Below, piece after piece: positions 56,299 through 64,000 of a stretch of 64,000 nucleotides of DNA (the stretch's first letter is position 1; every line of letters starts with the position of its first letter). The position numbers were made by a program, and so were the translations under genes. Under the pieces are notes generated by a model. That model did no database searches. It saw only the letters and a program-made list of their open reading frames with translations, and had not been told where the DNA came from. Origin of the DNA: JBEVJC01 sp040510375 (GTDB lineage Bacteria; Bacteroidota; Bacteroidia; Chitinophagales; Chitinophagaceae); NCBI GenBank assembly GCA_040510375.1, contig JBEVJC010000012.1, positions 186,001 to 250,000 on the forward strand, given 5' to 3'.

Positions 56299-56358
56299 GA
56301 TAGATGTTGAAATAGTCCTGTCTGAAAAGCTGAACTAAGATTGATGTTGGAATAGTCC
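56283..56358. repeat. 40-nt-period tandem repeat of a gene's 3' end
   Basis: The segment at 56283-56318, which contains the last codons (EKLN) and TAA of the secreted protein gene, is repeated at 56323-56358. 34 of 36 bases are identical. The second copy also contains the stop. It is the clearest nucleotide-level case of the gene-end duplication pattern. Confidence 0.85.
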
Positions 56359-56384
56359 AAAATAGAGTGACAGGTTTATAATAT

Positions 56385-56460
56385 ATCCCGGCTGCCCCAG
56401 GCAGCCGGGATTTTTGCAGATACGAAAAGGCCTCCATCACGGAGGCCTTTTCGTATCTGC
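56385..56460. terminator. Double terminator between convergent genes
   Basis: Two hairpins lie back to back. ATCCCGGCTGC (56385-56395) pairs perfectly with GCAGCCGGGAT (56401-56411), followed by T5 on the plus strand. Then GCAGATACGAAAAGGCCTCC (56416-56435) pairs perfectly with 56441-56460, a 20-bp stem with loop ATCAC. They separate the secreted-protein gene on the plus strand from the TPR gene on the minus strand, and the second can act both ways. Confidence 0.9.
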
Positions 56461-56499
56461 AGGTTTACCTGCTATTGATTCGATCAATGCACAGGACCT

Positions 56500-57150
56500 T
56501 TATCCCGGCATCCTTGAAATATATTTCTCAATCTGTTTGATCTGGTCAACAATCTGCGGGGTAGTCGGCTTCAATGCCTTTGCCTTCCGGAAAAAATCTT
56601 TAGATGCGCGGAATTCGCGTTTGTTCATCATGATGCTGCACATCTGCAGAAAAGCAGCGGCTTCATTTTCCTTATCTGGCAGTCCTTTGCGAAGTGCCTG
56701 GCGGATATAACTTTCGGCCTGGCGGATATCGTTCTTCTGCATGGAAAGCATACCCATTTGTAAAAGGCTGGCTCCTTCTGCTTCTTTCATCGGCATGCCC
56801 AGTTCAAGGCCTTTTTTCATCATTTTTTCGGCGCCGTCAAAATCCTGTTTCATCATGGCGATATTACCCTTCAGGGTAAAGTATACCGAGCGGATCGGTT
56901 TGTACAGCAGGTTGGGGAACTGGATGGAATTAAGCACTTTTTCCGCGCCGTCCATATCACCGTTCTCCATGTACTCCTGGATCAGCCGGAGCGGACCGAA
57001 GAAAAAATGACCCAGAACGAGGATCAGTCCCACCAGGTACATTGGAAATGCAGGCCAGAAACCTGCTGCAAAATTGACATAGATACCCAGTGCGATCAAT
57101 ACGATCCCGATCCAGAGGCGGTACTTGATGAGTACGTTATAAAACTTCAT
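56500..57150 (-). CDS. TPR-repeat membrane protein
   Basis: The 216-residue product from ATG 57150 has one or two hydrophobic segments at the N-terminus (LWIGIVLIALGIYVNFAAGFWPAFPMYLVGLILV). Helical repeats of TPR type follow (DFDGAEKMMKKGLELG, DIRQAESYIRQALRKGLPDKENEAA). Role unknown; scaffolding in the envelope is inferred. The longer frame to 57186 starts with non-family residues. Confidence 0.8.
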   Translation of the reverse strand: MKFYNVLIKYRLWIGIVLIALGIYVNFAAGFWPAFPMYLVGLILVLGHFFFGPLRLIQEYMENGDMDGAEKVLNSIQFPNLLYKPIRSVYFTLKGNIAMMKQDFDGAEKMMKKGLELGMPMKEAEGASLLQMGMLSMQKNDIRQAESYIRQALRKGLPDKENEAAAFLQMCSIMMNKREFRASKDFFRKAKALKPTTPQIVDQIKQIEKYISRMPG

Positions 57151-57236
57151 TACTATTTGATTTAGGTCGGTTGTGACCGACCGCAAATGTAAGTGTTTTC
57201 CGCTGTCTGCGGGTTATCCCGGCGCCCCGGGATTCA

Positions 57237-57689
57237 TTATTGCCTGGCATCATTTATTTCCAGCCAGTATCCGTCGGGGTCCTGGAAATAAATCTGCCTT
57301 ACTCCATCAACCCGGAGGGTAACGGCCGATCGCTGGCCGGCCCAGTCTTCAAAAGGAACTTTTGCAGTATTTAATTTTTTAACATAATCCTCTACCGACG
57401 CTACTGTAAAACAGAGATGCCCGTTTTTATCGTGTTCGCTTGTTTTTTCTGCGCCGCTGATAAGATGCAGATGGGATTTTGGCCCGATACTGAACCAGGT
57501 ATGCCTGCCATCGTGAAATGGTTCGGAAATCGTATCCAGTCCAACGATGTCCTGGTAAAAACTGGCCGACTTCCGCAGGTCGGTTACGTACACCGCTATA
57601 TGATTTAAGGCAATTTTTGGTTTTTCCTGCGCAGCCAGGTGGATACTTGAAAAGAATACAAATGAAAAGAGTAATGGACGATAATTCAT
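57237..57689 (-). CDS. Exported VOC-family (glyoxalase-like) protein
   Basis: The 150-residue product has a signal peptide from ATG 57689 (LLFSFVFFSSIHLAAQ), and then one VOC half (LNHIAVYVTDLRKSASFYQDIVGLDTI, HLCFTVASVEDYVKKLN, GVRQIYFQDPDGYWLEIND). The family binds metal and acts on diverse substrates. An ATG at 57698 is also possible, but the candidate promoter favours 57689. Periplasmic or lipid-side location is inferred from the signal. Confidence 0.8.
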   Translation of the reverse strand: MNYRPLLFSFVFFSSIHLAAQEKPKIALNHIAVYVTDLRKSASFYQDIVGLDTISEPFHDGRHTWFSIGPKSHLHLISGAEKTSEHDKNGHLCFTVASVEDYVKKLNTAKVPFEDWAGQRSAVTLRVDGVRQIYFQDPDGYWLEINDARQ

Positions 57690-57703
57690 GACAGGCATTT
57701 GAT

Positions 57704-57711
57704 GCAATTTA
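57704..57711 (-). promoter_or_regulatory. Candidate -7 element of the VOC gene
   Basis: On the minus strand the bases read TAAATTGC, close to the Bacteroidota -7 consensus, 14 nt before the ATG at 57689. The remaining 57712-57999 spacer contains AT-rich DNA and no gene I can see; it must also hold the promoter of the nitroreductase gene. Confidence 0.35.
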
Positions 57712-57999
57712 GGTACTCTGTATTTAAAACAGGGAGTATGGAAGAATGGATAAACCAATATCCTTTCGTATAGTACCGGAGGAAGAAAAGATTACACATA
57801 CGCCTCAAATTTCACCTATTTAATTCATTGAAAGTCAAATCTTTGATTAAAGTAATTTAAAAAAAGCACCAAAATCTCCCGGTTATTTCCGCGTAGAGAT
57901 CAGCAATTATGCAAAAGGGTCGCCGAACAAAACACAGCTGGGGATGGTTTGATAGTGGACAATTTAATGTCTGAACACTAATAAAATTATTTAATTACC

Positions 58000-58629
58000 A
58001 TGAGTATTCTTATCAGCGCATTGGAATGGAGGTATGCCGTAAAAAAGATGAACGGGACGGCTGTTCCGCCGGAAAAGATTGAACGGATTCTTGATGCCAT
58101 GCGCCTTTCTCCTTCGTCCATGGGGGTGCAGCCTTATTCAGTGGTGGTTGTCAGCGATCCGGAATTAAGGAAACAGATTCTTCCGGTAGCGATGAACCAG
58201 CAACAGGTTATTGACTGTTCCCATTTATTGGTTTTTGCTGCCTGGGATAATATCACAGCGGAGCGTTCACACGATTTTCTCCAGGACCATGCTACTGTTC
58301 GTAACCAGCCACTGGAGTCGTTTGGTTATTACAAGGGTGTAATGGATAGCCTGATGACCCGGAGTGCTGAAGAGAACTTTAACTGGGCTGCCCGCCAGGC
58401 CTATATTGCTTTCGGGATTGCCATCGCGGCAGCGGCTGAACAAGGGGTGGATGCAACTCCAATGGAAGGCTTTACAGGACCTGAACTGGACAAATTACTT
58501 GGATTGGACAAACAAGGCCTCCGGAGTGTAACGATCCTTCCGCTGGGTTATCGTGATCCGGAGAATGACTGGCTGGTAAATCTGCCAAAGGTCAGGAGAG
58601 AGAAATCCAAACTGGTCATCCGGAAATAA
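58000..58629 (+). CDS. Nitroreductase-family NAD(P)H-dependent flavoprotein
   Basis: The 209-residue product shows the family pattern: ALEWRYAVKKMNGTAVPPEKIERILDAMRLSPSSMGVQPYSVVVV near the start, the helix AAWDN, ARQAYIAFGIAIAAAAEQGVD, and the C-terminal LPLGYRDPENDWLVNLPK. It binds FMN and reduces nitro or quinone compounds. No operon partner is seen. It ends before a candidate terminator. Confidence 0.92.
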   Translation: MSILISALEWRYAVKKMNGTAVPPEKIERILDAMRLSPSSMGVQPYSVVVVSDPELRKQILPVAMNQQQVIDCSHLLVFAAWDNITAERSHDFLQDHATVRNQPLESFGYYKGVMDSLMTRSAEENFNWAARQAYIAFGIAIAAAAEQGVDATPMEGFTGPELDKLLGLDKQGLRSVTILPLGYRDPENDWLVNLPKVRREKSKLVIRK

Positions 58630-58642
58630 TAGCTGTATGAAT

Positions 58643-58672
58643 TAAAGCCTGCCAGGTTCCGGGCAGGCTTTA
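58643..58672. terminator. Hairpin terminator after the nitroreductase gene
   Basis: TAAAGCCTGCC (58643-58653) pairs with GGCAGGCTTTA (58662-58672), an 11-bp stem with an 8-nt loop. The T-run is interrupted, so the efficiency may be limited. Confidence 0.75.
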
Positions 58673-58722
58673 TCATTTATTAACGCCCGTAAACCTCCCG
58701 GTCCGGCCGTAGTTTTAAAAAG

Positions 58723-58748
58723 GAATAAACCCTATTTTTGGTTTATTC
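58723..58748 (+). promoter_or_regulatory. Inverted repeat over the NIPSNAP gene's -7 element
   Basis: GAATAAACC (58723-58731) and GGTTTATTC (58740-58748) are perfect inverted copies with an 8-nt spacer. TATTTTTG at 58733-58740, an exact -7 match, lies between them. A repressor on this site would block transcription of the NIPSNAP gene that starts at 58768. The site does not occur elsewhere in the window that I saw. Confidence 0.5.
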
Positions 58749-58767
58749 GTTTTTTTAAACCTGCCAG

Positions 58768-59538
58768 ATGACTTTCAAAAAGCTGCTTGTTTCCGTTGTT
58801 TTTATTTTCCTTGCTATCCTGGCTTCGGCCCGGGAAAAGGAGTTCTATTCACTCCGTGTGTATCATCTTAAAAACGCCCGGCAGGAACAGCGGCTGGATA
58901 GTTTCCTGAAAGATGCCTATCTGCCGGCCTTGCATCGTGCGGGAAAAAATGCGGTTGGTGTGTTTAAAAACAGACCGGCTGAAAAAGACACAACCATTCT
59001 GGTATACGTACTGATCCCCTTTAAATCTTTCGAAAGTATTGCCAGCCTGGAAGAAAAATTAAATAAAGACCAGGTTTATATCTCCAATGGAAAAAATTTT
59101 ATTGATGCCGCTTATGATGATCTTTCCTACGAGCGGGAAGAAACAATATTGCTAAGTGCTTTTGCGGGTACGGAGCTCAACGTTCCAATGTTTACCACAG
59201 GGAAGAAAAACAGGGTTTATGAGTTACGTAGTTATGAAGGTCCTTCAGGAAAAATACTCGACAATAAAATAGATATGTTTACCAACGGCGGGGAAGTCGC
59301 ACTATTCCATCGCCTTGGATTCAATGCCATATTTTACGGAAAGGTTATCGCTGGCAGTCATATGCCCAACATGATGTACATGACCAGTTTTGAAAACCAG
59401 GCGGAACGCGATAAACATTGGGATGCATTTGGTAAAGACAGCGAATGGAAAAAACTTTCAGCTGAAGCCCGCTACCAGCATAACGTTTCAAGGATTGACA
59501 TCTTCATGTTATATCCCACGGAATATTCAGATTTGTAG
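58768..59538 (+). CDS. Exported NIPSNAP-family protein
   Basis: The 256-residue product has a signal peptide (SVVFIFLAILASA) and two NIPSNAP-type (EthD-like) domains. The first is at about 28-130 (FYSLRVYHLKNARQEQRLDSFLKDAYLPALHRAGKNAVGVF) and the second at about 145-250 (VYELRSYEGPSGKILDNKIDMF, HWDAFGKDSEWKKLSAEARYQ). The biochemical role of these exported bacterial members is unknown. The palindromic promoter suggests regulated expression. Confidence 0.9.
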   Translation: MTFKKLLVSVVFIFLAILASAREKEFYSLRVYHLKNARQEQRLDSFLKDAYLPALHRAGKNAVGVFKNRPAEKDTTILVYVLIPFKSFESIASLEEKLNKDQVYISNGKNFIDAAYDDLSYEREETILLSAFAGTELNVPMFTTGKKNRVYELRSYEGPSGKILDNKIDMFTNGGEVALFHRLGFNAIFYGKVIAGSHMPNMMYMTSFENQAERDKHWDAFGKDSEWKKLSAEARYQHNVSRIDIFMLYPTEYSDL

Positions 59539-59549
59539 TCGCCGGTGGT

Positions 59550-60086
59550 TTATAGTTTCAACTTTCCTTCAATTGAGTCGTCCGTTGTTTTCCCCATGAT
59601 GGCACCGGCCATTTGTTTGGCGAAAGCAATGAGTTGTCCATGTTTATTATCCCAGTAATATCCATCATCCGGAGTGACCCTGATCACCGTAATACGCGGA
59701 TCATCGATTCCGTCTGTAAACCAGGTCTTCAGGATTGGTTCCCATAATTCCTTTATCATTTCCTTGTCCTGGGAAATTGTTGCCGTGCCCTCAATACTGA
59801 GAAAGTCGGAGTAGGTAGAACCCTGTAGCAGCAAACGTACTTTGTTATTGGATTTTATCTCTGCATTTTTATTACTGTCGACAGAACTCAGGAACCAGAA
59901 TATTCCGTCGTCGTTTATCTGGCGCACCGACATTGGCCGCGTTGCAAATGATTCGGTTGCCTGGGTGTTGGTACAGAAAAAACAGTTACCTGCTTTTTCC
60001 GTCAGTTCCTTTATTTTCCTGGCTGCTTCGTTACCATGCAGGTCTTTATAATTATCTTCCTTCTGCTGTTTATTAATACTGTCCAT
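59550..60086 (-). CDS. General stress protein 26-like FMN-binding protein
   Basis: The 178-residue protein matches the pyridoxamine-phosphate-oxidase-like split barrel of stress protein 26: ARKIKELTEKAGNCFFCTN, TRPMSVRQINDDGIFWFLSSVDSNK, VRLLLQGSTYSDFLSIEGTATI and WFTDGIDDPRITVIRVTPDDGYYWD. The family binds FMN, FAD or F420, but the substrate is unknown. It converges with the NIPSNAP gene, 11 nt away. The ATG at 60086 is supported by a near-upstream AT-rich tract. Confidence 0.9.
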   Translation of the reverse strand: MDSINKQQKEDNYKDLHGNEAARKIKELTEKAGNCFFCTNTQATESFATRPMSVRQINDDGIFWFLSSVDSNKNAEIKSNNKVRLLLQGSTYSDFLSIEGTATISQDKEMIKELWEPILKTWFTDGIDDPRITVIRVTPDDGYYWDNKHGQLIAFAKQMAGAIMGKTTDDSIEGKLKL

Positions 60087-60264
60087 AATTCAGGTTTGGT
60101 AATTATCCTAAAAAAATCAGGCCAATGAATTTTAAAGCTACACGTAACAGGTCAGGGCATATTTCTCCACTTGATGTGTGAACACAAGGGCAGGAAGGAG
60201 ACGAATGTTTAATCATTGATAATTTATACGCCATTTCGTTAAACAGCATGATACTGGCATCTGT

Positions 60265-60296
60265 AAAAAAGAAATGCCCTCCGTTGGGAAGGCATT
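60265..60296 (-). terminator. Terminator of the Pmp3-like gene
   Basis: On the minus strand GAATGCC-TTCC pairs with GGAG-GGCATTTC, followed by a T6 run (A6 at 60265-60270 on the plus strand). It lies 20 nt after the Pmp3-like stop. Confidence 0.8.
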
Positions 60297-60316
60297 CCTA
60301 TAGCGGGTTGGATATA

Positions 60317-60727
60317 TTAAGATAAAACTGTGATCAGTGCATAGATAACACCGGGCAACCAAAACAGCAAGGTCAGTACCAGGCTGATCCAGAATTTAGT
60401 GTTGATCTCTCCCTGATGCAGGTATACTGCCAGTGGTGGAAGCAGGATCGCGAGGATAACAAGCAAAACGGTGTCAGTGCTTGGGTCAGCGCCTGATTTT
60501 TTTGCCTTATTAAATTTTTTCAATTCCTTTTTAACCTCTTTAATCTTAGCCTTCTTTTCTTTTTTTGAAAGTGCCATGAATTCTGCCTGTGCTGCCTTTA
60601 CCACAGCAGGGTCGGGTTCAGATGTTGTTGATGAAGGAACTGAAAAGGAAGAAGCCGCGAAAACGGGGCTGAGGGATGTTGCAAGGGTGATAGTTGCTAC
60701 TACAAAGAGTAAAATTCTTCGTTTCAT
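60317..60727 (-). CDS. Pmp3/YqaE-like membrane protein with exported linker
   Basis: The 136-residue product from ATG 60727 has a signal-like N-terminus (VVATITLATSLSPVFAAS), then a lysine-rich stretch at about 55-80 (SKKEKKAKIKEVKKELKKFNKAKK). A C-terminal Pmp3/UPF0057 module with two membrane segments follows (AILLPPLAVYLHQGEINTKFWISLVLTLLFWLPGVIYALITVL). Stand-alone Pmp3 proteins of about 55 residues affect membrane potential and stress tolerance. A fused version with a signal peptide and basic linker is less usual. An open frame to 60871 exists but adds nothing recognisable. Confidence 0.85.
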   Translation of the reverse strand: MKRRILLFVVATITLATSLSPVFAASSFSVPSSTTSEPDPAVVKAAQAEFMALSKKEKKAKIKEVKKELKKFNKAKKSGADPSTDTVLLVILAILLPPLAVYLHQGEINTKFWISLVLTLLFWLPGVIYALITVLS

Positions 60728-60800
60728 TGTTTTGTTGTTTTGAGGGTTAAAATTAGAGGGCAGTGTAAATGTATTACAAGCGATCATATAAACGCGTTGT

Positions 60801-62813
60801 TTATTCCATTGGCAGGGAAAAATAAAAAGTAGAACCCTTTCCTGGTTCACTTTCCACACCGATAATTCCATTATGCCGGAGAATGATCTCGGAGCTTAGG
60901 TATAGTCCGATCCCGAAGCCCGATACCTTCCGGCTATCATTGTTTACCCGGTAGTATCGTTCAAAAATCCGGGCCTGGTCGTCCGCGCTTATGCCAATAC
61001 CCTGATCCTTTACGGCGATAATTGCTTTACTGTCGTGTGAAAGGCAGGTTAGTTCAATCGGCGATTTCGAGTTGGAATATTTAATTGCATTACTCAGCAG
61101 GTTGTTGATCACCGAACCGATTTTTTCGCGGTCGGCCAGGATCTCAAGTCCGGAGCAGGTTGCCAGCCGGACTTCCTGATCGCGTGTGGTAAGACTAAGT
61201 TCATCGATTATTTCCCGGATCAGGTCATCCAGGTTGAACCGGGTTTTATCCAGGTGAACTTTTCCGGATTCAAGACGGGAAATATTCAGGAACCCGTTAA
61301 TTAATTTTTCCATACGTTTTACCTGGATATGGGCTTTTTGTAAAGCATAAGGGATAAAATCGTTGTCGGGTTGGTCCTGTTTTACCTGTGCCATCTGGAT
61401 TACTGCCGAGATGGAAGTAAGTGGTGTCTTTAATTCATGACTCACCATTCCGATGAAATCATTTTTTCGGAGTTCATCCAGTTTACGTTCGGTAATATCC
61501 AGCAATGTGCCTGATAGTTTGGCGGGGATGCCGGTTTTATCACGGGTAACCATGCCAGTGGCGCGGATCCATTTTTTTTCAGTGCTTTCGGCGGGCCGGA
61601 TCTCCATTTCAGTCTCAAATGGTTTATTGGTTTTAATAGCCATTGCACCCGCGGCTTTTAACGATTCATGGTATTCTGGTAATACCATGGCCATCATATC
61701 GGTAAAAAGGTATTTCTGTCCGGGTGCCAGATCAAAGATTTCACTACCCCGTTCGGAGAGTGTGAGGGTGCCGGAGCCAAGGTCGGCCACCCATGTCCCC
61801 AGGTTGGCCGTGCCTACTGCCATTCGCAGTTGCTGGTATGTTTTATCAAGCTTCCTGCGGGAGATAACGTGTTCGGTGAGGTCTATAATGATGGCGATGA
61901 CACCGATGATTTCCCGGTCGGGTGCAGTATACGGTTCAAATACAAAGGAGTGATAACCGATTTCTTTCTGTCCGTTTCGTATGAATTCAATAGGCTTTTC
62001 ATTGGCACGGAACTGGTTGCCATTTTTATAAACACTACGCAGGGCTTCTTCCAGGCCCTGTCCGCTGAGGTCCGGCACTGCCAGGAAGATGGGTTTGTTC
62101 ATTACGTCTTTTGTCGTTTTACTCCATAGTTCCAGCATCATGGAATTGGCTACAGAAACAACATGTTGTGGTCCCAGCATCAGGCACATGGCGATGGGTG
62201 CCTGGCGGATCAGGTTACGGACGGTCCTTTCGCTTTCATCCAGCTGGTGAACGGTTGCGGTCAGTTCGCCGTTTGCCACCTGCAATACTTCGGTACTGTC
62301 TTTCAGCTGTTGTTCATATTGAAGTTTCTGGGTTGTTTCGATGGTAACCACCAGGATTCCGACCACGGTTCCTTCCAGGTTACGGATTGGACTGTATGAA
62401 AAATTAAACCAGCATTTTTCAACCACTCCATGGCGTTCACTTGGGAGGGGCAGGTCTTCAAACTTCATAGATTCACCCTGCATTACGCGTTGGAATAGAG
62501 GTCCGAGGAGGTGCCAGGATTCAGGGTACGACTTCTGTACGCTGTTGCCCATTGATACCGGGTGTTTGGACCAACCCATCAGGGGGATAAACGCATCGTT
62601 GTAAAAATGGGTTAGGGAGGGTCCCCAGGCAATGGCCATTGCAAAGGGGGAGGCGAGTATTGTCCCGAGGATAATTTTCAGCGTGTCGGGCCAGTAGGCC
62701 GGTTCACCAAGTGGATGGGATTTCCAGTCCATGGACCTTATCAGGGTGCCTGATAGTCCGCCGCCTTCGAGGAAGGCACTGGCGTTCAGTTCCATGGTAG
62801 AGTCGGTGCTCAT
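60801..62813 (-). CDS. PAS-domain sensor histidine kinase
   Basis: The 670-residue protein has no membrane segment. It carries PAS-like modules at about 35-160 (MAIAWGPSLTHFYNDAFIPLMG), 195-315 (LIRQAPIAMCLML, ELWSKTTKDVMNK) and 325-445. These are followed by the HisKA domain with the phospho-accepting His in MVSHELKTPLTSISA (about residue 460) and the HATPase domain (VINNLLSNAIKYSN, VKDQGIGISADDQARIFERYYRV, GFGIGLYLSSEIILRHNG). The signal sensed is unknown, and no response-regulator gene lies next to it. The ATG at 62813 is firm. Confidence 0.93.
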   Translation of the reverse strand: MSTDSTMELNASAFLEGGGLSGTLIRSMDWKSHPLGEPAYWPDTLKIILGTILASPFAMAIAWGPSLTHFYNDAFIPLMGWSKHPVSMGNSVQKSYPESWHLLGPLFQRVMQGESMKFEDLPLPSERHGVVEKCWFNFSYSPIRNLEGTVVGILVVTIETTQKLQYEQQLKDSTEVLQVANGELTATVHQLDESERTVRNLIRQAPIAMCLMLGPQHVVSVANSMMLELWSKTTKDVMNKPIFLAVPDLSGQGLEEALRSVYKNGNQFRANEKPIEFIRNGQKEIGYHSFVFEPYTAPDREIIGVIAIIIDLTEHVISRRKLDKTYQQLRMAVGTANLGTWVADLGSGTLTLSERGSEIFDLAPGQKYLFTDMMAMVLPEYHESLKAAGAMAIKTNKPFETEMEIRPAESTEKKWIRATGMVTRDKTGIPAKLSGTLLDITERKLDELRKNDFIGMVSHELKTPLTSISAVIQMAQVKQDQPDNDFIPYALQKAHIQVKRMEKLINGFLNISRLESGKVHLDKTRFNLDDLIREIIDELSLTTRDQEVRLATCSGLEILADREKIGSVINNLLSNAIKYSNSKSPIELTCLSHDSKAIIAVKDQGIGISADDQARIFERYYRVNNDSRKVSGFGIGLYLSSEIILRHNGIIGVESEPGKGSTFYFSLPME

Positions 62814-62840
62814 TTACAGATCTGATAATTTTGGATGCTA

Positions 62841-62852
62841 CCTAAATTTAGG
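62841..62852. promoter_or_regulatory. Palindrome with -7-like core before the histidine kinase
   Basis: CCTAAATTTAGG is a perfect 12-bp palindrome 28 nt before the kinase start. Its centre TAAATTTA resembles the Bacteroidota -7 box. It may be an operator or a symmetric promoter. Confidence 0.4.
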
Positions 62853-62906
62853 CAGGTTTTCGGTAAGAACAGCGAAAATGGGAATTGAAGGGGCAATTAC
62901 ATTTTG

Positions 62907-64000
62907 TCAATGTATTTGGGCGTCGGGTTGTTTGTCTGTATCAGGACTCAAAACAAAGTTCAGGTCACTGACGATATCACCGTCAATATTCCTTGCTATT
63001 TTAAAGGGTCGTGGACCAGAAGAAATCATATGGAGTTTGGCCAGTTGTACCGGATCAACACTGGCTATATATTCCCCGGGCGGAAGTCCGGTGAAACTAA
63101 AATAACCATCCGACTCAGTCAGTATTTTTTCAACGCGGCCGGTTTTGCTGTTTGTGATATTTACGATGATTCGTGCCAGGCCCTTTGATAATTTATTTTC
63201 TTTGAATGATACCAGACCTGAAACTTCACCAACCACCGCTACGGGGATCTCTACAATCTTGAAGATATTGGGATCAACAATTACTTTAATGGTAGTCATT
63301 TTTAACTGCCATGCGATATTGTCAAAACTGTTTTTATCAAGTTCAAGATAATAACTTGTGTATGCTTCCAATCCTGAAATGCGGATAACCGTATCGCCCG
63401 TGTTTTTTTCCATCCGGCCACCATTGATATGTAATTTCAGTCCGAATGCTTTTGGTTCACCGGCATTCTTTTTCCCATCACCATTTAAATCGAGAAAGGG
63501 CAATACAACAATGCCTCCCCTGCCAATCTGGCTCTGGTTCTGGGTTCCAAGATAATTTGTCCTGCTGTCGATCTGCAGGCTTCCCCTGGCAGATTGCGTT
63601 GCTATAACCGACTTTCCAATTTTGGTTGCAGAAAAGAATGTCTGTGCAAATGAAAAGTTATATCGAAGGCCCACTGTGACCAGGCTGTTTTTATCGCCCG
63701 TGAAATTTTTTTCATACGACAAATTCAGGAACCCCCTGTTAAAAATATTTTTTTCAATTTCTGTTTTTATCCTGCTGAAGGCTTTCTGCCTGTATTCATA
63801 TTGCGCCTGGGGCGTTACCCTTAAACCAGCAGGCAGACGCAGGGTGAGTGAAAGATTACTGTATACCAGGGCATCTTTGCGGTCGCTGAGAACAGCGAAC
63901 GTAGTAAAATTGGAATTGACGCCTGCTATAACACTTGATAGAAGATATTCAGCGGATGTATATTTCATCGTCGCCTTCAATGGATCTATATCATTATATG
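62907..64000 (-). CDS. Partial outer-surface protein with barrel and Cna/SdrD-B-like domains
   Basis: The frame runs off the right edge of the window and has no start inside it; a TTG at 63980 is not the true start. The visible part has beta-barrel-like strands (VGLRYNFSFAQTFFS) followed by LDLNGDGKKNAGEPKAFGLKLHINGGR, which resembles SdrD-B/Cna-B modules. A C-terminal carboxypeptidase-regulatory-like fold (GLPPGEYIASVDPVQLAKL) ends the protein. Large surface proteins of this type occur in Bacteroidota. The function is unknown, and the N-terminus is missing. Confidence 0.75.
   Translation of the reverse strand, partial: YNDIDPLKATMKYTSAEYLLSSVIAGVNSNFTTFAVLSDRKDALVYSNLSLTLRLPAGLRVTPQAQYEYRQKAFSRIKTEIEKNIFNRGFLNLSYEKNFTGDKNSLVTVGLRYNFSFAQTFFSATKIGKSVIATQSARGSLQIDSRTNYLGTQNQSQIGRGGIVVLPFLDLNGDGKKNAGEPKAFGLKLHINGGRMEKNTGDTVIRISGLEAYTSYYLELDKNSFDNIAWQLKMTTIKVIVDPNIFKIVEIPVAVVGEVSGLVSFKENKLSKGLARIIVNITNSKTGRVEKILTESDGYFSFTGLPPGEYIASVDPVQLAKLHMISSGPRPFKIARNIDGDIVSDLNFVLSPDTDKQPDAQIH

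Overview
The window looks like a chromosomal segment from a Bacteroidota bacterium, most likely of the Chitinophagaceae type. The pointers are a SusC/SusD pair, secreted lipoproteins with FG-GAP/ASPIC repeats, the small ribosomal protein THX, DUF4286 and DUF2461 proteins, many signal peptides ending in AQ or SC, few Shine-Dalgarno sites, and -7 promoter elements of the Bacteroidota type (TAnnTTTG). The family placement is inference. No rRNA, tRNA, CRISPR array, insertion sequence or prophage gene was recognised.

Layout. Bases 1-4454 hold a membrane protein of unknown role, a DUF2461 protein, NAD-dependent DNA ligase and a Nudix-derived regulator. Bases 4455-30470 are the accessory part. They carry a SusC/SusD nutrient-uptake pair behind a palindrome-rich leader, two large CRTAC1-like lipoproteins, a GH65 glycosidase, a short exported protein, two vanadium-haloperoxidase/PAP2 lipoproteins around an outer-membrane barrel protein, a FecA-like TonB receptor, and a LacI regulator - MFS transporter - trehalase operon. 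Together these suggest capture and breakdown of alpha-glucosides (trehalose at least), combined with a periplasmic or surface oxidative or phosphatase function.

Bases 30471-34570 are a housekeeping block: rplM-rpsI, rpsB-tsf and pyrH, with three 44-nt hairpin-forming repeats in front of pyrH. Bases 34591-46331 mix maintenance and metabolism: a DUF3298 protein, a coiled-coil protein, pdxH, THX (absent from a simple long-ORF list), HU, xth, a LOG-family hydrolase, SemiSWEET, a HAD hydrolase, methionine synthase split into two adjacent genes, and recR. Bases 46362-64000 hold an Ig-like lipoprotein, a UvrD-like helicase fused to an AddB-type nuclease, a GH20 hexosaminidase, an M48 protease, a secreted protein of unknown role, TPR, VOC, nitroreductase, NIPSNAP and FMN-binding proteins, a Pmp3-like protein, a PAS histidine kinase and a partial surface protein that runs off the right edge.

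Two patterns stand out. First, at least three and perhaps four genes (recR, the LOG gene, the secreted protein ending at 56298, and more weakly the FecA-like receptor) have their 3' end, including the stop-codon region, repeated just downstream. Second, several promoters or leaders contain well-formed palindromes: susC, NIPSNAP, the histidine kinase and metH.
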